Origin: Apilactobacillus quenuiae
GTDB taxonomy: Bacteria; Bacillota; Bacilli; Lactobacillales; Lactobacillaceae
Assembly (NCBI RefSeq): GCF_002994005.1
Contig: NZ_POSN01000003.1
Span: 220,446-284,445 of the forward strand
Direction: 5' to 3'
DNA length: 64,000 bases
A program made the position numbers and the translations under genes. Each line of letters starts with the position of its first letter. The stretch's first letter is position 1. A model generated the notes under the pieces. That model made no database searches. It worked only from the letters and a program-made list of their open reading frames with translations, and was not told the origin of the DNA. This document shows positions 52,918 through 61,719 of the stretch, in pieces.

Positions 52918-53175
52918 ATGAATGATGATAAAAAAAGATTTGAGCTTAGATTAGTCTTAACAGCTGGCATTAATGCAGGATTTAGAAAAACAGTTTTTGA
53001 CATTCAAGGTTTAGAATTTAATGATCAGCTAAGCAAAGAAGAATCCTTGTCATATTTTTTAAAAGAGCAAGATTTTATTATTGCTACTGAAAGTAAAGGT
53101 ATTAAATCTAAAGAGTATAAAAAGGTTTTAATTTCTGTGAATAATATTTTATCAGCAGAGTTTATTGATGATTAA
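52918..53175 (+). CDS. Small cytosolic protein, 85 residues
   Basis: It starts MNDDKKRFELRLVLTAGINA at 52918 after AAAGGAT. It has a mixed alpha/beta look, with a central FDIQGLEFNDQLSKEE and an end NILSAEFIDD. No family recognised. It has its own terminator. Confidence 0.65.
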   Translation: MNDDKKRFELRLVLTAGINAGFRKTVFDIQGLEFNDQLSKEESLSYFLKEQDFIIATESKGIKSKEYKKVLISVNNILSAEFIDD

Positions 53176-53176
53176 T

Positions 53177-53215
53177 TAAAAGCGATATTTAACATTAGTT
53201 AAATATCGCTTTTTT
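53177..53215 (+). terminator. Terminator after the 85-residue protein
   Basis: AAAAGCGATATTTAA and TTAAATATCGCTTTT stem followed by T's. Confidence 0.85.
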
Positions 53216-53307
53216 AATAAATAGTGTATATGAAATTAATATAAAGCTTGAATTTGTAAGAATAATCCCAATAATTATAGAGAAAATTATCCAATGAGTT
53301 TTCTTTG

Positions 53308-53323
53308 TGTTTCACATGAAACA
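53308..53323. other. parS-like palindrome (ParB site candidate) 4
   Basis: TGTTTCACATGAAACA, 15 of 16 matches to the parS consensus, in a gap between convergent genes. Confidence 0.65.
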
Positions 53324-53366
53324 ATTTCTAAAATACATAAATATTTTAGAATTATTTATTGTTCAA

Positions 53367-54221
53367 TTAAACTTCAAAATTATTTAATCGCTCTACTTGT
53401 TTAGGATCTGAATAGTCAAAAAATAAACTTTTATCTAAGTCGAGATCTTGAATTGCTTTCATTTCATAATCATTCAATTTAAAGTTCCATACTTCCATAT
53501 TTTGTTTCATTCTTTCAATGTGAGTAGATTTTGGAATGATAATAATTCCACTTTGTACAAGGAATCTTAATGCTACTTGTGCAGCTGATTTTTCATGATA
53601 TTGTCCAATCATATTTAAAATATTATTATTAAAAAAATTATTTTTTCCTTCTGCTAAAGGTGCCCAAGATTCAATATGCGTGTTGTGTTTATCCATGTAT
53701 TCTCTTAGTCCTGTTTCTTGATTAAATACGTGTGTTTCCACTTGATTAATTGCGGGAACTACTTTCATATTCATAACCAAGTCTGCATATTGTACTGTAT
53801 TAAAGTTTGAAATGCCAATTGCTCTAATTTTTTGTTCATCATATAACTTTTCTAAAGCTCGGTATGCTCCATAATAATCATTTAATGGTTGATGAAGGAT
53901 AACTAAGTCTAAATAATCTGTGTTTAGTTTTTTCATTGATTCTTCAACTGAATCTAAAGTATTTTGATATCCATAATTTTTGGGCCATACTTTAGTTGTT
54001 AAGAAGATATCTTTTCTATCAATATCACTTTCTTTAATTGCATCTCCAACATAATTTTCATTGAAGTAAGCTTGTGCTGTGTCAATTGCACGATATCCAA
54101 CATTTAATGCTTCTTTTACTGATTTTTTGCATAATTCTTTGTCTGTAATTTGGAATACTCCAAAACCTTGTTGAGGCATTAACACACCATTATTAAGTTT
54201 TACATTTTTAATTTCACTCAT
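53367..54221 (-). CDS. Aldo/keto reductase
   Basis: 284 residues, a TIM-barrel NADPH oxidoreductase of the 2,5-diketo-D-gluconate reductase group. The catalytic tetrad is visible: Asp and Tyr in RAIDTAQAYFNE, Lys in TTKVWPKNYG, His in LVILHQPLNDYYG. The cofactor loop IIIPKSTHIERMKQN is typical. It reduces small aldehydes or ketones. It is last in an operon with a Dabb protein and a flavodoxin-like reductase, opposite a LysR gene. Confidence 0.94.
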   Translation of the reverse strand: MSEIKNVKLNNGVLMPQQGFGVFQITDKELCKKSVKEALNVGYRAIDTAQAYFNENYVGDAIKESDIDRKDIFLTTKVWPKNYGYQNTLDSVEESMKKLNTDYLDLVILHQPLNDYYGAYRALEKLYDEQKIRAIGISNFNTVQYADLVMNMKVVPAINQVETHVFNQETGLREYMDKHNTHIESWAPLAEGKNNFFNNNILNMIGQYHEKSAAQVALRFLVQSGIIIIPKSTHIERMKQNMEVWNFKLNDYEMKAIQDLDLDKSLFFDYSDPKQVERLNNFEV

Positions 54222-54238
54222 AATATTTCTCCTTTTTA

Positions 54239-54529
54239 CTATATTTGTACAGTCACTATATCCTCAGTTTTAATTATTTTAGATACCTTATTGCTGATTT
54301 CTTTATGGAGATTGCTGTTTAATAATTCTATTAAAGAAGTTTTATCTTTTAAATCGATTATCATAACAATTGCATTTTTAATTCCCATAATATCTAGAGA
54401 CTTATTAACGTTAATATTTAAAATGTTTTTATTTTTACTTTTCATATTTCTCATTTCATTAATAACTTTATTAATGATGTTATTGTCAATATTTTCTCTT
54501 AATGGAGCTATAAATATTTGTTTTATCAT
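54239..54529 (-). CDS. Dabb (stress-response A/B barrel)-like small protein
   Basis: 96 residues. MIKQIFIAPLRENIDNNIIN begins right after the previous stop, and the end reads NKVSKIIKTEDIVTVQI. Its length and beta-alpha-beta pattern (long helix, IMGIKNAIVMIIDLKD, LNSNLHKEI) resemble Dabb ferredoxin-like proteins. It sits between two oxidoreductase genes, so it may share a redox or stress role. Confidence 0.6.
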   Translation of the reverse strand: MIKQIFIAPLRENIDNNIINKVINEMRNMKSKNKNILNINVNKSLDIMGIKNAIVMIIDLKDKTSLIELLNSNLHKEISNKVSKIIKTEDIVTVQI

Positions 54530-54530
54530 T

Positions 54531-55091
54531 TTATGCCTTTTCAATTAAATCCACTACTTTTTCAGCATGTTCTTTAGTTCTCTCTTTAGTATCTTCAAGT
54601 AATGAACTATCATCTCTTGCTAAATATGAAACATTATCGGTGTAAACTTCACCTATAATTTTCATTCCGCATAGATTTGCAGTTGCGTATAAAGGTGATA
54701 GTAATTCATTAACAGAATACTTCATAAACCCATCTTTTTTATACATTTCTTTGCTAGCACCACTTGTAAAAGACAAGATTATTTTTTTATTTTTTAATTC
54801 GTTTCCTGAACTACCATGAGAAAATCCATGTTGAAATGTTTGCTCAAACCATCTTTGCATTAATGAAGGTATTGAATACCACCAAATAGGAAATTGTAAT
54901 ACAATCACGTCACTTTTTTGGAGCTTAGATTGTTCATCTTTTATGTCAATATTAAAATCACTATAAAGCTTGTCTAAGTAATCAAATTCGGCATTTGGCA
55001 TTAACTTTTCTAAATTATTCAATATATTTTTATTTGCAACAGATTCATTTTCTAATTCTGGATGACCAGATACAACTAATACATTTTTCAT
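54531..55091 (-). CDS. NAD(P)H-dependent oxidoreductase, flavodoxin-like fold
   Basis: 186 residues of the MdaB/KefF/quinone-reductase type. Markers are VVSGHPELENESVANKNIL at the N-terminus, VIVLQFPIWWYSIPSLMQRW in the middle and KKIILSFTSGASKEMY. It binds FMN or FAD and reduces quinones or electrophiles in the cytoplasm. First gene of a three-gene leftward operon, divergent from a LysR regulator. Confidence 0.92.
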   Translation of the reverse strand: MKNVLVVSGHPELENESVANKNILNNLEKLMPNAEFDYLDKLYSDFNIDIKDEQSKLQKSDVIVLQFPIWWYSIPSLMQRWFEQTFQHGFSHGSSGNELKNKKIILSFTSGASKEMYKKDGFMKYSVNELLSPLYATANLCGMKIIGEVYTDNVSYLARDDSSLLEDTKERTKEHAEKVVDLIEKA

Positions 55092-55205
55092 AAATCCACT
55101 TCCTTATTAAATTTGTAAATAAAATAATATATCAAGTTGCTAATAATTTGAAATGCTTATATTATATTGTTAGTTATACAAAAAATGAATAATGGAAGTG
55201 GGAAA

Positions 55206-56072
55206 ATGGATACTAGGGTTCTTGAATATTTTATAATGGTTGCCGAAGAAAAAAATTTTACTAAAGCTTCAAAAATTTTACATGTTACGCAGCCAACTAT
55301 GTCTAGACAAATCAATTCTTTAGAAGAAGATTTAGGTGTAAAACTTTTTATACGTAATCAACATAATTTAAAATTAACTAGCGAAGGTATTATTTTTTTA
55401 AGAAGAGCAAAAGAAATAATATCTTTAACTGAAAAGGCAAAAGATGATGTAAATAATAATGAAAATATGTCAGGGACAATTTCGATTGGTTGTTGTGAAT
55501 TAAGAAGCTTTGAGTCTTTAGCTAAAGTTATTCATGATTTCAGACTTAAATATCCTAATGTAAAATTTTATATACATAGTGGCGATAATGATGATATTAA
55601 TCAATGGCTTGATCAGGGATTGATTGATATCGGATTATTTTTGGAACCTGTTAGCACTGGAAAATATGATTTTATTAGAATGAAGAAAAAAGAAGAGTGG
55701 GGAATTTTAGTTTCAGATCAATCAAAATTTTTTAATTATGAATCTATTAAACCGGGTGATCTTGTTGGAAAACCTGTAATAACAATTTTAGATAGAGTTG
55801 TTCAGTCTAAGTTAGCAGATTGGTCTGGTAAATATGCCAATCAAATGAGAAATTGGGCTAGATATAATTTAATATATAATGCTGCTATGTTAGCTCAAAA
55901 TAATAATGGAGTTATAATTTGTTTGAAATTGAATCAAAACTTTGATCATCTAAAATTTATTCCATTAATACCTTATTTGCGTTTATCTTCAATTATTGCT
56001 TGGCAAGATCAAAAGCAACAATCGAAAACAATTCGTACATTTATTACATTTATTAAAAATTCTAATTTGTAA
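55206..56072 (+). CDS. LysR-family regulator of the redox operon
   Basis: 288 residues from the ATG at 55206, 5 bases after AAGTGGG. The winged HTH reads KNFTKASKILHVTQPTMSRQINSLEEDLG; the effector domain starts GTISIGCCELRSFESLAKVI. A longer frame to 55167 has no ribosome site. Its divergent place and short gap suggest control of the oxidoreductase-Dabb-AKR operon, perhaps in response to an electrophile. Confidence 0.93.
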   Translation: MDTRVLEYFIMVAEEKNFTKASKILHVTQPTMSRQINSLEEDLGVKLFIRNQHNLKLTSEGIIFLRRAKEIISLTEKAKDDVNNNENMSGTISIGCCELRSFESLAKVIHDFRLKYPNVKFYIHSGDNDDINQWLDQGLIDIGLFLEPVSTGKYDFIRMKKKEEWGILVSDQSKFFNYESIKPGDLVGKPVITILDRVVQSKLADWSGKYANQMRNWARYNLIYNAAMLAQNNNGVIICLKLNQNFDHLKFIPLIPYLRLSSIIAWQDQKQQSKTIRTFITFIKNSNL

Positions 56073-56113
56073 TTTTTGATGTTATACTTATTAAAAAATT
56101 AAGGAGAATTTAT

Positions 56114-56524
56114 ATGGATGAAGAAAAATCACAAGGATCAGGGTTAATCACTGCTAGTATGGTTATAGCAATTATTTTATGTATTCCCTTAGTAAATCTT
56201 GTTAATTACATATTTGGTTGTCTAGATATAGCATTAATTATATTAACTATTCTAGTTTTAAATAAAAAGACTACTATTCCTAAAGTTGGTCCAATTTTAA
56301 TGTTATGTTCTAGTGGAATCAATATTGTTGGTTTATTAATGTCATATGTTCTTTTTTCTAAACTTATAAAATCAATATCTGAAAATGGACAATATGTTGG
56401 TCACAATATTAGTTCTGGTGGAACACCAATGCTTATTATTGGATTATTAGCTTTTGCGCTTAGAATTGCAGCGATTATTATTTATAGTATCTATAGAAAT
56501 GATCCACATCGTGAAGCTAAATAG
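56114..56524 (+). CDS. Four-helix membrane protein, 136 residues
   Basis: Helices at about 12-35, 38-55, 62-85 and 105-128, with a Gly/Ser loop GHNISSGGTPM before the last. TTAAGGAGAA precedes the ATG and a terminator follows. The family is not recognised; it resembles small four-helix proteins with SdpI-like or DUF-type annotation. Confidence 0.65.
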   Translation: MDEEKSQGSGLITASMVIAIILCIPLVNLVNYIFGCLDIALIILTILVLNKKTTIPKVGPILMLCSSGINIVGLLMSYVLFSKLIKSISENGQYVGHNISSGGTPMLIIGLLAFALRIAAIIIYSIYRNDPHREAK

Positions 56525-56540
56525 TTTTAATAAATTATCT

Positions 56541-56577
56541 AAAAAAGATTCGAGCAATATTGCCCGAATCTTTTTTA
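56541..56577. terminator. Bidirectional terminator between membrane protein and MazG-like gene
   Basis: AAAAGATTCG and CGAATCTTTT with inner GCAATATTGC pairing, T's on both strands. Confidence 0.85.
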
Positions 56578-56907
56578 TTTTTTAAATCGATCTTTAAATT
56601 TATTTTCACTATATTTCATTAACTCTTCAGGTTTAATATTATACATATCACATAACATTAAAATTTGATCTAAATTATCAGCTAGTTCTTCCTTTAAATT
56701 ATCCATTTTTTGTGCTGGATTACGTTTAGGATCACTGGGATGGTCTCTACCAACTTCCAGTGTTCTAATTGCCCGACTTAATTCACCTTGTTCTTCATTT
56801 AAGTAATTCATTCTGACAAATGGAGAATAATTATACCAATTTCTTTGTTTGTAAAATTTAATTAACCATTCTAAGTGCTCATCAATTTTCAAAGATTTCA
56901 CCGCCAT
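56575..56907 (-). CDS. MazG-like nucleotide pyrophosphohydrolase domain protein
   Basis: 110 residues. NYLNEEQGELSRAIRTLEVG and LKEELADNLDQILMLCDMY match the EExxE...ExxD Mg-binding helices of all-alpha NTP pyrophosphatases (EEQGE, EELAD). It should hydrolyse (d)NTPs, perhaps damaged ones. Single gene; the start at 56907 has only weak ribosome-site support. Confidence 0.85.
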   Translation of the reverse strand: MAVKSLKIDEHLEWLIKFYKQRNWYNYSPFVRMNYLNEEQGELSRAIRTLEVGRDHPSDPKRNPAQKMDNLKEELADNLDQILMLCDMYNIKPEELMKYSENKFKDRFKK

Positions 56908-57050
56908 TTTTTATATAATTTTTAATGTAATACATTTTCTATTTTATCAGTAAAATTAAAAACATTTAATTTGTTTTCATAATTTTCTAATTAATCTATT
57001 TTCATTAGACGTTAAATGAACTAGAATATTTTATATAGGAGGGGATTTTA

Positions 57051-58142
57051 ATGACTAAGTTAGAACAAGTTCAAAACTGGACTTATAAGCAAGGATTGGA
57101 TTTTACATATTTGAGTGATCCTAAGACCATTCAATATTTAACTGGATTCTTTAGTGACCCGGTAGAAAGAGTGCTCGCACTGGTTATCTTTCCAGACAAA
57201 GCACCATTTATGTTTGCGCCTGCTTTGGAAGTAGAAGCAATTAAGGATACTGGTTTTTCATATGACGTATATGGATACTTAGATCATGAAAATCCTTGGG
57301 CAATGATTGCTGAACACGTTAAAGAACGCAACGCTAACCCTAAAAAGGCTGGCCTAGAAATGAATAACTTAACAATCAGTCGTTTGAATGAATTGCAATC
57401 AGTCCTAGATGTTTCGTTTACCACTGATGTGACTGATTTCATGAATAGTATGCGTTTGATTAAATCACCAGATGAAATTGAAAAATTAGATGCTGCGGGT
57501 CGTGAAGCTGATTACGCGTTTAAGAAGGGGTTTGAAGCTGTTAAAGCTGGTAAACCAGAATCAACAGTGATGGCGGAATTAGAATATGCACTAAAGCTTA
57601 AGGGTGTTATGGAAATGAGCTTTGACACTTTAGTTCAAGCTGGTGCCCATGCGGCTGAACCGCATGGCGCAACTGGTGATAATCTAATTAAAAATAATGA
57701 AATGGTTCTATTTGATTTAGGAACTGTTCATCAAGGTTATATTTCAGATTCATCAAGAACGGTTGCGGTTGGTAAGTTATCTGATAAACAAAAAGATATT
57801 TATAATGTTTGTTTAGATGCTCAATTAACTGCTATGAATTATGTAAAACCAGGTGTCACTGCTGAATCAGTTGATAAAGTTGCTCGTGATATTATTGATA
57901 AAGCAGGCTATGGTGAATACTTCATTCACCGTCTTGGTCATGGTATGGGAATGTCAGAACATGAATTTCCATCAATTATGGAAGGTAACAAGATGGAATT
58001 GAAACCAGGAATGTGTTTCTCAATTGAACCAGGAATTTATGTGCCTGGATTTGCTGGGGTTAGAATTGAAGATTGTGTTCATGTTACTGAAAATGGATGT
58101 GAACCATTTACCCATACACCAAAAGAACTTAAATATTTATAA
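57051..58142 (+). CDS. pepQ: Xaa-Pro dipeptidase (M24 family)
   Basis: 363 residues: an N-terminal creatinase-like domain (about 1-125) and a pita-bread metallopeptidase domain. Metal ligands are visible: Asp in LFDLGTVHQGYISDSSRT (both Asp), His in HRLGHGMGMSEHE, Glu in FSIEPGIYVPG and Glu in VRIEDCVHV. It splits dipeptides with C-terminal proline and completes casein- or protein-derived peptide use with PepC. AGGAGGGGA precedes the ATG. Confidence 0.95.
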   Translation: MTKLEQVQNWTYKQGLDFTYLSDPKTIQYLTGFFSDPVERVLALVIFPDKAPFMFAPALEVEAIKDTGFSYDVYGYLDHENPWAMIAEHVKERNANPKKAGLEMNNLTISRLNELQSVLDVSFTTDVTDFMNSMRLIKSPDEIEKLDAAGREADYAFKKGFEAVKAGKPESTVMAELEYALKLKGVMEMSFDTLVQAGAHAAEPHGATGDNLIKNNEMVLFDLGTVHQGYISDSSRTVAVGKLSDKQKDIYNVCLDAQLTAMNYVKPGVTAESVDKVARDIIDKAGYGEYFIHRLGHGMGMSEHEFPSIMEGNKMELKPGMCFSIEPGIYVPGFAGVRIEDCVHVTENGCEPFTHTPKELKYL

Positions 58143-58148
58143 AATAAT

Positions 58149-58182
58149 GATGCTTATCAATCCTATTGATAAGCATTTTTTA
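58149..58182 (+). terminator. Terminator after pepQ
   Basis: ATGCTTATCAAT and ATTGATAAGCAT stem followed by six T's. Confidence 0.88.
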
Positions 58183-58346
58183 TTGCCATTTTTAAAATAA
58201 GAGCTTTTTGAGCGATTTTGTTGAGAAATAGTATGTTTTATCTAATGTAATGTAAAATGCTTATATGAGCTAATAATGGCCTATTATCTATACTTTTACC
58301 CTATAAAAGGGTATAATAGGAGAAGTAAGAAAAGGTGGGTGAAGTT

Positions 58347-58565
58347 TTGAAGAAGAGTGTTTTCATCAGTACTGAATATATTACATTAGGCCAATTATTA
58401 AAAGAAGAAGACGTTGTTTCTTCCGGCGGACAAGCAAAATGGTATTTGAAAGAACATCAAGTTATGTTGAATGATGAACCTGAAAACCGTCGTGGTAAAA
58501 AGCTATATGATGGTGATAATGTTGAGGTAATGGATGTAGGGTTATTTTTTATCCGTAAAAAGTAG
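58347..58565 (+). CDS. yaaA: S4-domain RNA-binding protein YaaA
   Basis: 72 residues from a TTG at 58347, chosen because AAAGGTGGG lies about 8 bases before it; a GTG at 58335 overlaps that site. S4 core: ITLGQLLKEEDVVSSGGQAK, then NRRGKKLYDGDNVEV. It overlaps no gene and lies 9 bases before recF, as in other Firmicutes, where it is normally next to dnaN. It probably binds ribosomal RNA. Confidence 0.93.
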   Translation: MKKSVFISTEYITLGQLLKEEDVVSSGGQAKWYLKEHQVMLNDEPENRRGKKLYDGDNVEVMDVGLFFIRKK

Positions 58566-58574
58566 GCTAAATCT

Positions 58575-59693
58575 ATGAAATTAAAAGAAATAGAATTACA
58601 CCATTTTCGTAATTATGATGACGTCAACATGCAATTTTCACCAGGAATCAACGTTTTACTTGGTAACAATGCACAAGGTAAGACTAATATGTTAGAAGCG
58701 ATTTATGTTTTAGCTTTAACCCGTAGTCATCGTACTAGCAATAATCGTGATCTAATTGAGTGGCAAGCAGATGCAGCACAAATTTATGGTAATGTTGCTA
58801 AACATTTGGGAGATACTAAGTTAGAGATTGATTTAGGTAAAAAGGGCAAGCGTGCTAAGGTTAATCATTTGGAACAAGCAAAACTTTCATCTTATGTTGG
58901 TGAGCTCAATGTGATTTTGTTTGCGCCAGAAGATTTATCAATTGTTAAGGGTGCGCCAAGTGTTCGTCGTCGTTTTATGGATATGGAATTTGGTCAGATG
59001 AGTAATCAATATCTTTATGACAATGCCCAATATAGAAAAATTTTAAAACAACGTAATAATTATCTAAAAAAGTTACAAATGCAAGAAGCTAATGATCAAT
59101 TATATTTAGAAGTTTTATCTGATCAACTAGCTGCTTATGGTTCTAAGATTATTTTTCAAAGAATTGATTTATTGAAAAAGTTAGAAGTTTGGGCATCAAA
59201 TATTCATGCTGAAATTTCACAAGATAAAGAAAAATTACAGTTTAAATATGTTTGTGCTTTAAAGAAAAAACAACTAACTAATGTTGATAGCATTTATAAT
59301 GGATTACTTAATTTATATACTGATAATCGCAACAAAGAGATTAGGCAAGGCAATAGTTTATATGGCCCACATCGTGATGATTTACAATTTATCATCAATA
59401 AAAAAGACGTTTCTACTTTTGGTTCGCAAGGACAACAAAGAACCTCAGCCCTTTCAGTTAAATTAGCTGAAATTGATTTAATGAAGGAAGAAACGCATGA
59501 ATATCCAATTTTATTATTGGATGATGTGTTATCTGAATTAGATGATAGTCGTCAAACACACCTATTAAAATCAATTCAAGATAAAGTTCAAACCTTCTTA
59601 ACAACCACGAGTTTAAGTGGAATTGCGCGTGAATTAATTTCAGATCCTAAGATTTTTAATATTGAAAGTGGAACCGTCTCAGAAGAAAAGTGA
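58575..59693 (+). CDS. recF: DNA replication and repair protein RecF
   Basis: 372 residues, an SMC-like ATPase. It has Walker [10 protein letters not shown] near residue 31, signature [18 protein letters not shown] and Walker [15 protein letters not shown]. It loads RecA at gaps with RecO and RecR. The gene overlaps nothing and is followed by gyrB after 22 bases. Confidence 0.97.
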   Translation: MKLKEIELHHFRNYDDVNMQFSPGINVLLGNNAQGKTNMLEAIYVLALTRSHRTSNNRDLIEWQADAAQIYGNVAKHLGDTKLEIDLGKKGKRAKVNHLEQAKLSSYVGELNVILFAPEDLSIVKGAPSVRRRFMDMEFGQMSNQYLYDNAQYRKILKQRNNYLKKLQMQEANDQLYLEVLSDQLAAYGSKIIFQRIDLLKKLEVWASNIHAEISQDKEKLQFKYVCALKKKQLTNVDSIYNGLLNLYTDNRNKEIRQGNSLYGPHRDDLQFIINKKDVSTFGSQGQQRTSALSVKLAEIDLMKEETHEYPILLLDDVLSELDDSRQTHLLKSIQDKVQTFLTTTSLSGIARELISDPKIFNIESGTVSEEK

Positions 59694-59715
59694 TTTCTTT
59701 TTAGGAGGAATAAAG

Positions 59716-61662
59716 TTGACTGATAAGGAAAAAGCAGAACAAAGAAGAAAGACTGACGAATATGATGCCAGTCAAATTCAAGTTCTAGAAGGCCTAGAAG
59801 CCGTTCGTAAACGTCCAGGAATGTACATAGGTTCAACTAGTGTGCAAGGACTACACCATTTAGTTTGGGAAATCATTGATAACGGAATTGATGAAGCATT
59901 GGCAGGATTTGCTGATTCAATTCATGTAACAATTGAAAAAGACAACAGTATTACAGTTGTCGATGATGGTCGTGGTATCCCAGTTGATATTCAAAAGAAG
60001 ACTGGGAAACCCGCATTGGAAACTGTTTTCACTATCTTACATGCCGGAGGTAAGTTCGGTGGTGGTGGATATAAAGTTTCTGGTGGTTTACATGGGGTTG
60101 GTGCCTCAGTAGTAAACGCATTATCCACTGAACTAGATGTAACAGTTACTCGTGATGGTAAACAATATTACATGGACTTTTCTAGAGGCCATGTTAAGAC
60201 CCCAATGAAATTTATTGGGAATGATGATCCTGATAATCACGGAACTAAAGTCCATTTCACACCAGATCCAGATATTTTTACAGAAACAACTACTTATAAT
60301 GTTAAAACTCTAACTGCTCGTATTCGTGAGCTAGCTTTCTTAAATAAAGGCCTAAAAATTTCACTGCGTGATAATCGTCCAGCAGAGCCAACTGAAGAAA
60401 ATTTCCTATATGAAGGTGGAATCAAACATTACGTTGAATTCATCGATAAGGATAAAGAACCAATTTTCCCAGAACCTATCTATGTTGAAGGTAAGGAAAA
60501 TGGCATTTCAGTTGAAGTGGCTTTGCAATACACTGATGACTATCATAGTGAGCTTCGAACTTTCACTAACAATATTCATACTATTGAAGGTGGAACACAT
60601 GAAGAAGGATTCAAGCGTGCTTTAACTCGTGCAGTTAATGACTATGCTAGAAAGAATAACTTATTAAAAGAAAAGGATGCTAACTTAACAGGACCTGATG
60701 TGCGTGAAGGTTTAACTGCTGTTATTAGTGTTAAGCATCCAAATCCTCAATTTGAAGGTCAAACTAAGACTAAATTAGGTAATTCTGATGCTAGAACTGC
60801 TACTGATCATATTTTTTCAGAGCATTTCTCTAAATTCTTAATGGAAAATCCTAAGTTAGGAAAGCAAATTGTTGATAAGGGTTCCTTAGCATCTAGAGTA
60901 CGTGCTGCTGCAAAGCGCGCTCGTGAAGTAACTAGAAAGAAATCTGGTCTAGAAATTAGTAGTCTTCCTGGTAAATTAGCCAATAATACTAGTAAGGATC
61001 CAGAGATTTCTGAATTATTCATTGTCGAAGGGGACTCTGCTGGTGGATCTGCTAAGCAAGGTCGTTCTCGTTTAACGCAAGCTATTTTGCCAATTAGAGG
61101 TAAAATTCTAAATGTGCAAAAAGCATCAATGGATAAGATATTAGCTAATGAAGAAATCAGATCCATGTTTACTGCAATGGGAACTGGTTTTGGTAATGAT
61201 TTTGATATTAATAATGTTCATTATCATAAATTAATTATCATGACCGATGCTGATGTTGATGGTGCCCATATTCAAGCACTACTTTTAACTTTGATCTACA
61301 ACTACATGCGTCCGCTACTTGATGCTGGATATGTATATATTGCACAACCACCTTTGTATCGCCTGCAACAAGGTAAAATGATCAGATATGTTGCTAATGA
61401 TGACGAACTAGATAGATGGAAAGCTGAATTGCCAGCATCACCTAAGCCAAGTATTTCTCGTTATAAAGGTCTTGGTGAAATGGATGCTGAACAATTATGG
61501 GATACTACTATGAACCCAGAAAACCGTCGCTTGCAAAGAGTTGAAACTAAGGATGCTGAAAATGCAGCTGGAGTTTTCAATATGTTGATGGGGAATAAAG
61601 TAGAACCACGTCGTAAATTCATTGAAGAAAACGCAACATTCGTTGAAAACTTGGATGTTTAG
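59716..61662 (+). CDS. gyrB: DNA gyrase subunit B
   Basis: 648 residues from a TTG at 59716 after TTAGGAGGAA; the frame extends to 59662 inside recF but that part is not translated. GHKL ATPase ([22 protein letters not shown]), transducer and TOPRIM ([26 protein letters not shown]) are complete. It introduces negative supercoils with GyrA. A parS-like site lies just after its stop. Confidence 0.98.
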   Translation: MTDKEKAEQRRKTDEYDASQIQVLEGLEAVRKRPGMYIGSTSVQGLHHLVWEIIDNGIDEALAGFADSIHVTIEKDNSITVVDDGRGIPVDIQKKTGKPALETVFTILHAGGKFGGGGYKVSGGLHGVGASVVNALSTELDVTVTRDGKQYYMDFSRGHVKTPMKFIGNDDPDNHGTKVHFTPDPDIFTETTTYNVKTLTARIRELAFLNKGLKISLRDNRPAEPTEENFLYEGGIKHYVEFIDKDKEPIFPEPIYVEGKENGISVEVALQYTDDYHSELRTFTNNIHTIEGGTHEEGFKRALTRAVNDYARKNNLLKEKDANLTGPDVREGLTAVISVKHPNPQFEGQTKTKLGNSDARTATDHIFSEHFSKFLMENPKLGKQIVDKGSLASRVRAAAKRAREVTRKKSGLEISSLPGKLANNTSKDPEISELFIVEGDSAGGSAKQGRSRLTQAILPIRGKILNVQKASMDKILANEEIRSMFTAMGTGFGNDFDINNVHYHKLIIMTDADVDGAHIQALLLTLIYNYMRPLLDAGYVYIAQPPLYRLQQGKMIRYVANDDELDRWKAELPASPKPSISRYKGLGEMDAEQLWDTTMNPENRRLQRVETKDAENAAGVFNMLMGNKVEPRRKFIEENATFVENLDV

Positions 61663-61668
61663 TTAAAA

Positions 61669-61684
61669 TGTTTCACATGAAACA
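61669..61684. other. parS-like palindrome (ParB site candidate) 5
   Basis: TGTTTCACATGAAACA lies in the gyrB-gyrA gap; it is identical to candidate 4 and 15 of 16 to the consensus. Confidence 0.65.
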
Positions 61685-61719
61685 TTATGTTATAACGACC
61701 ATGAATGGAGGCAAATACA

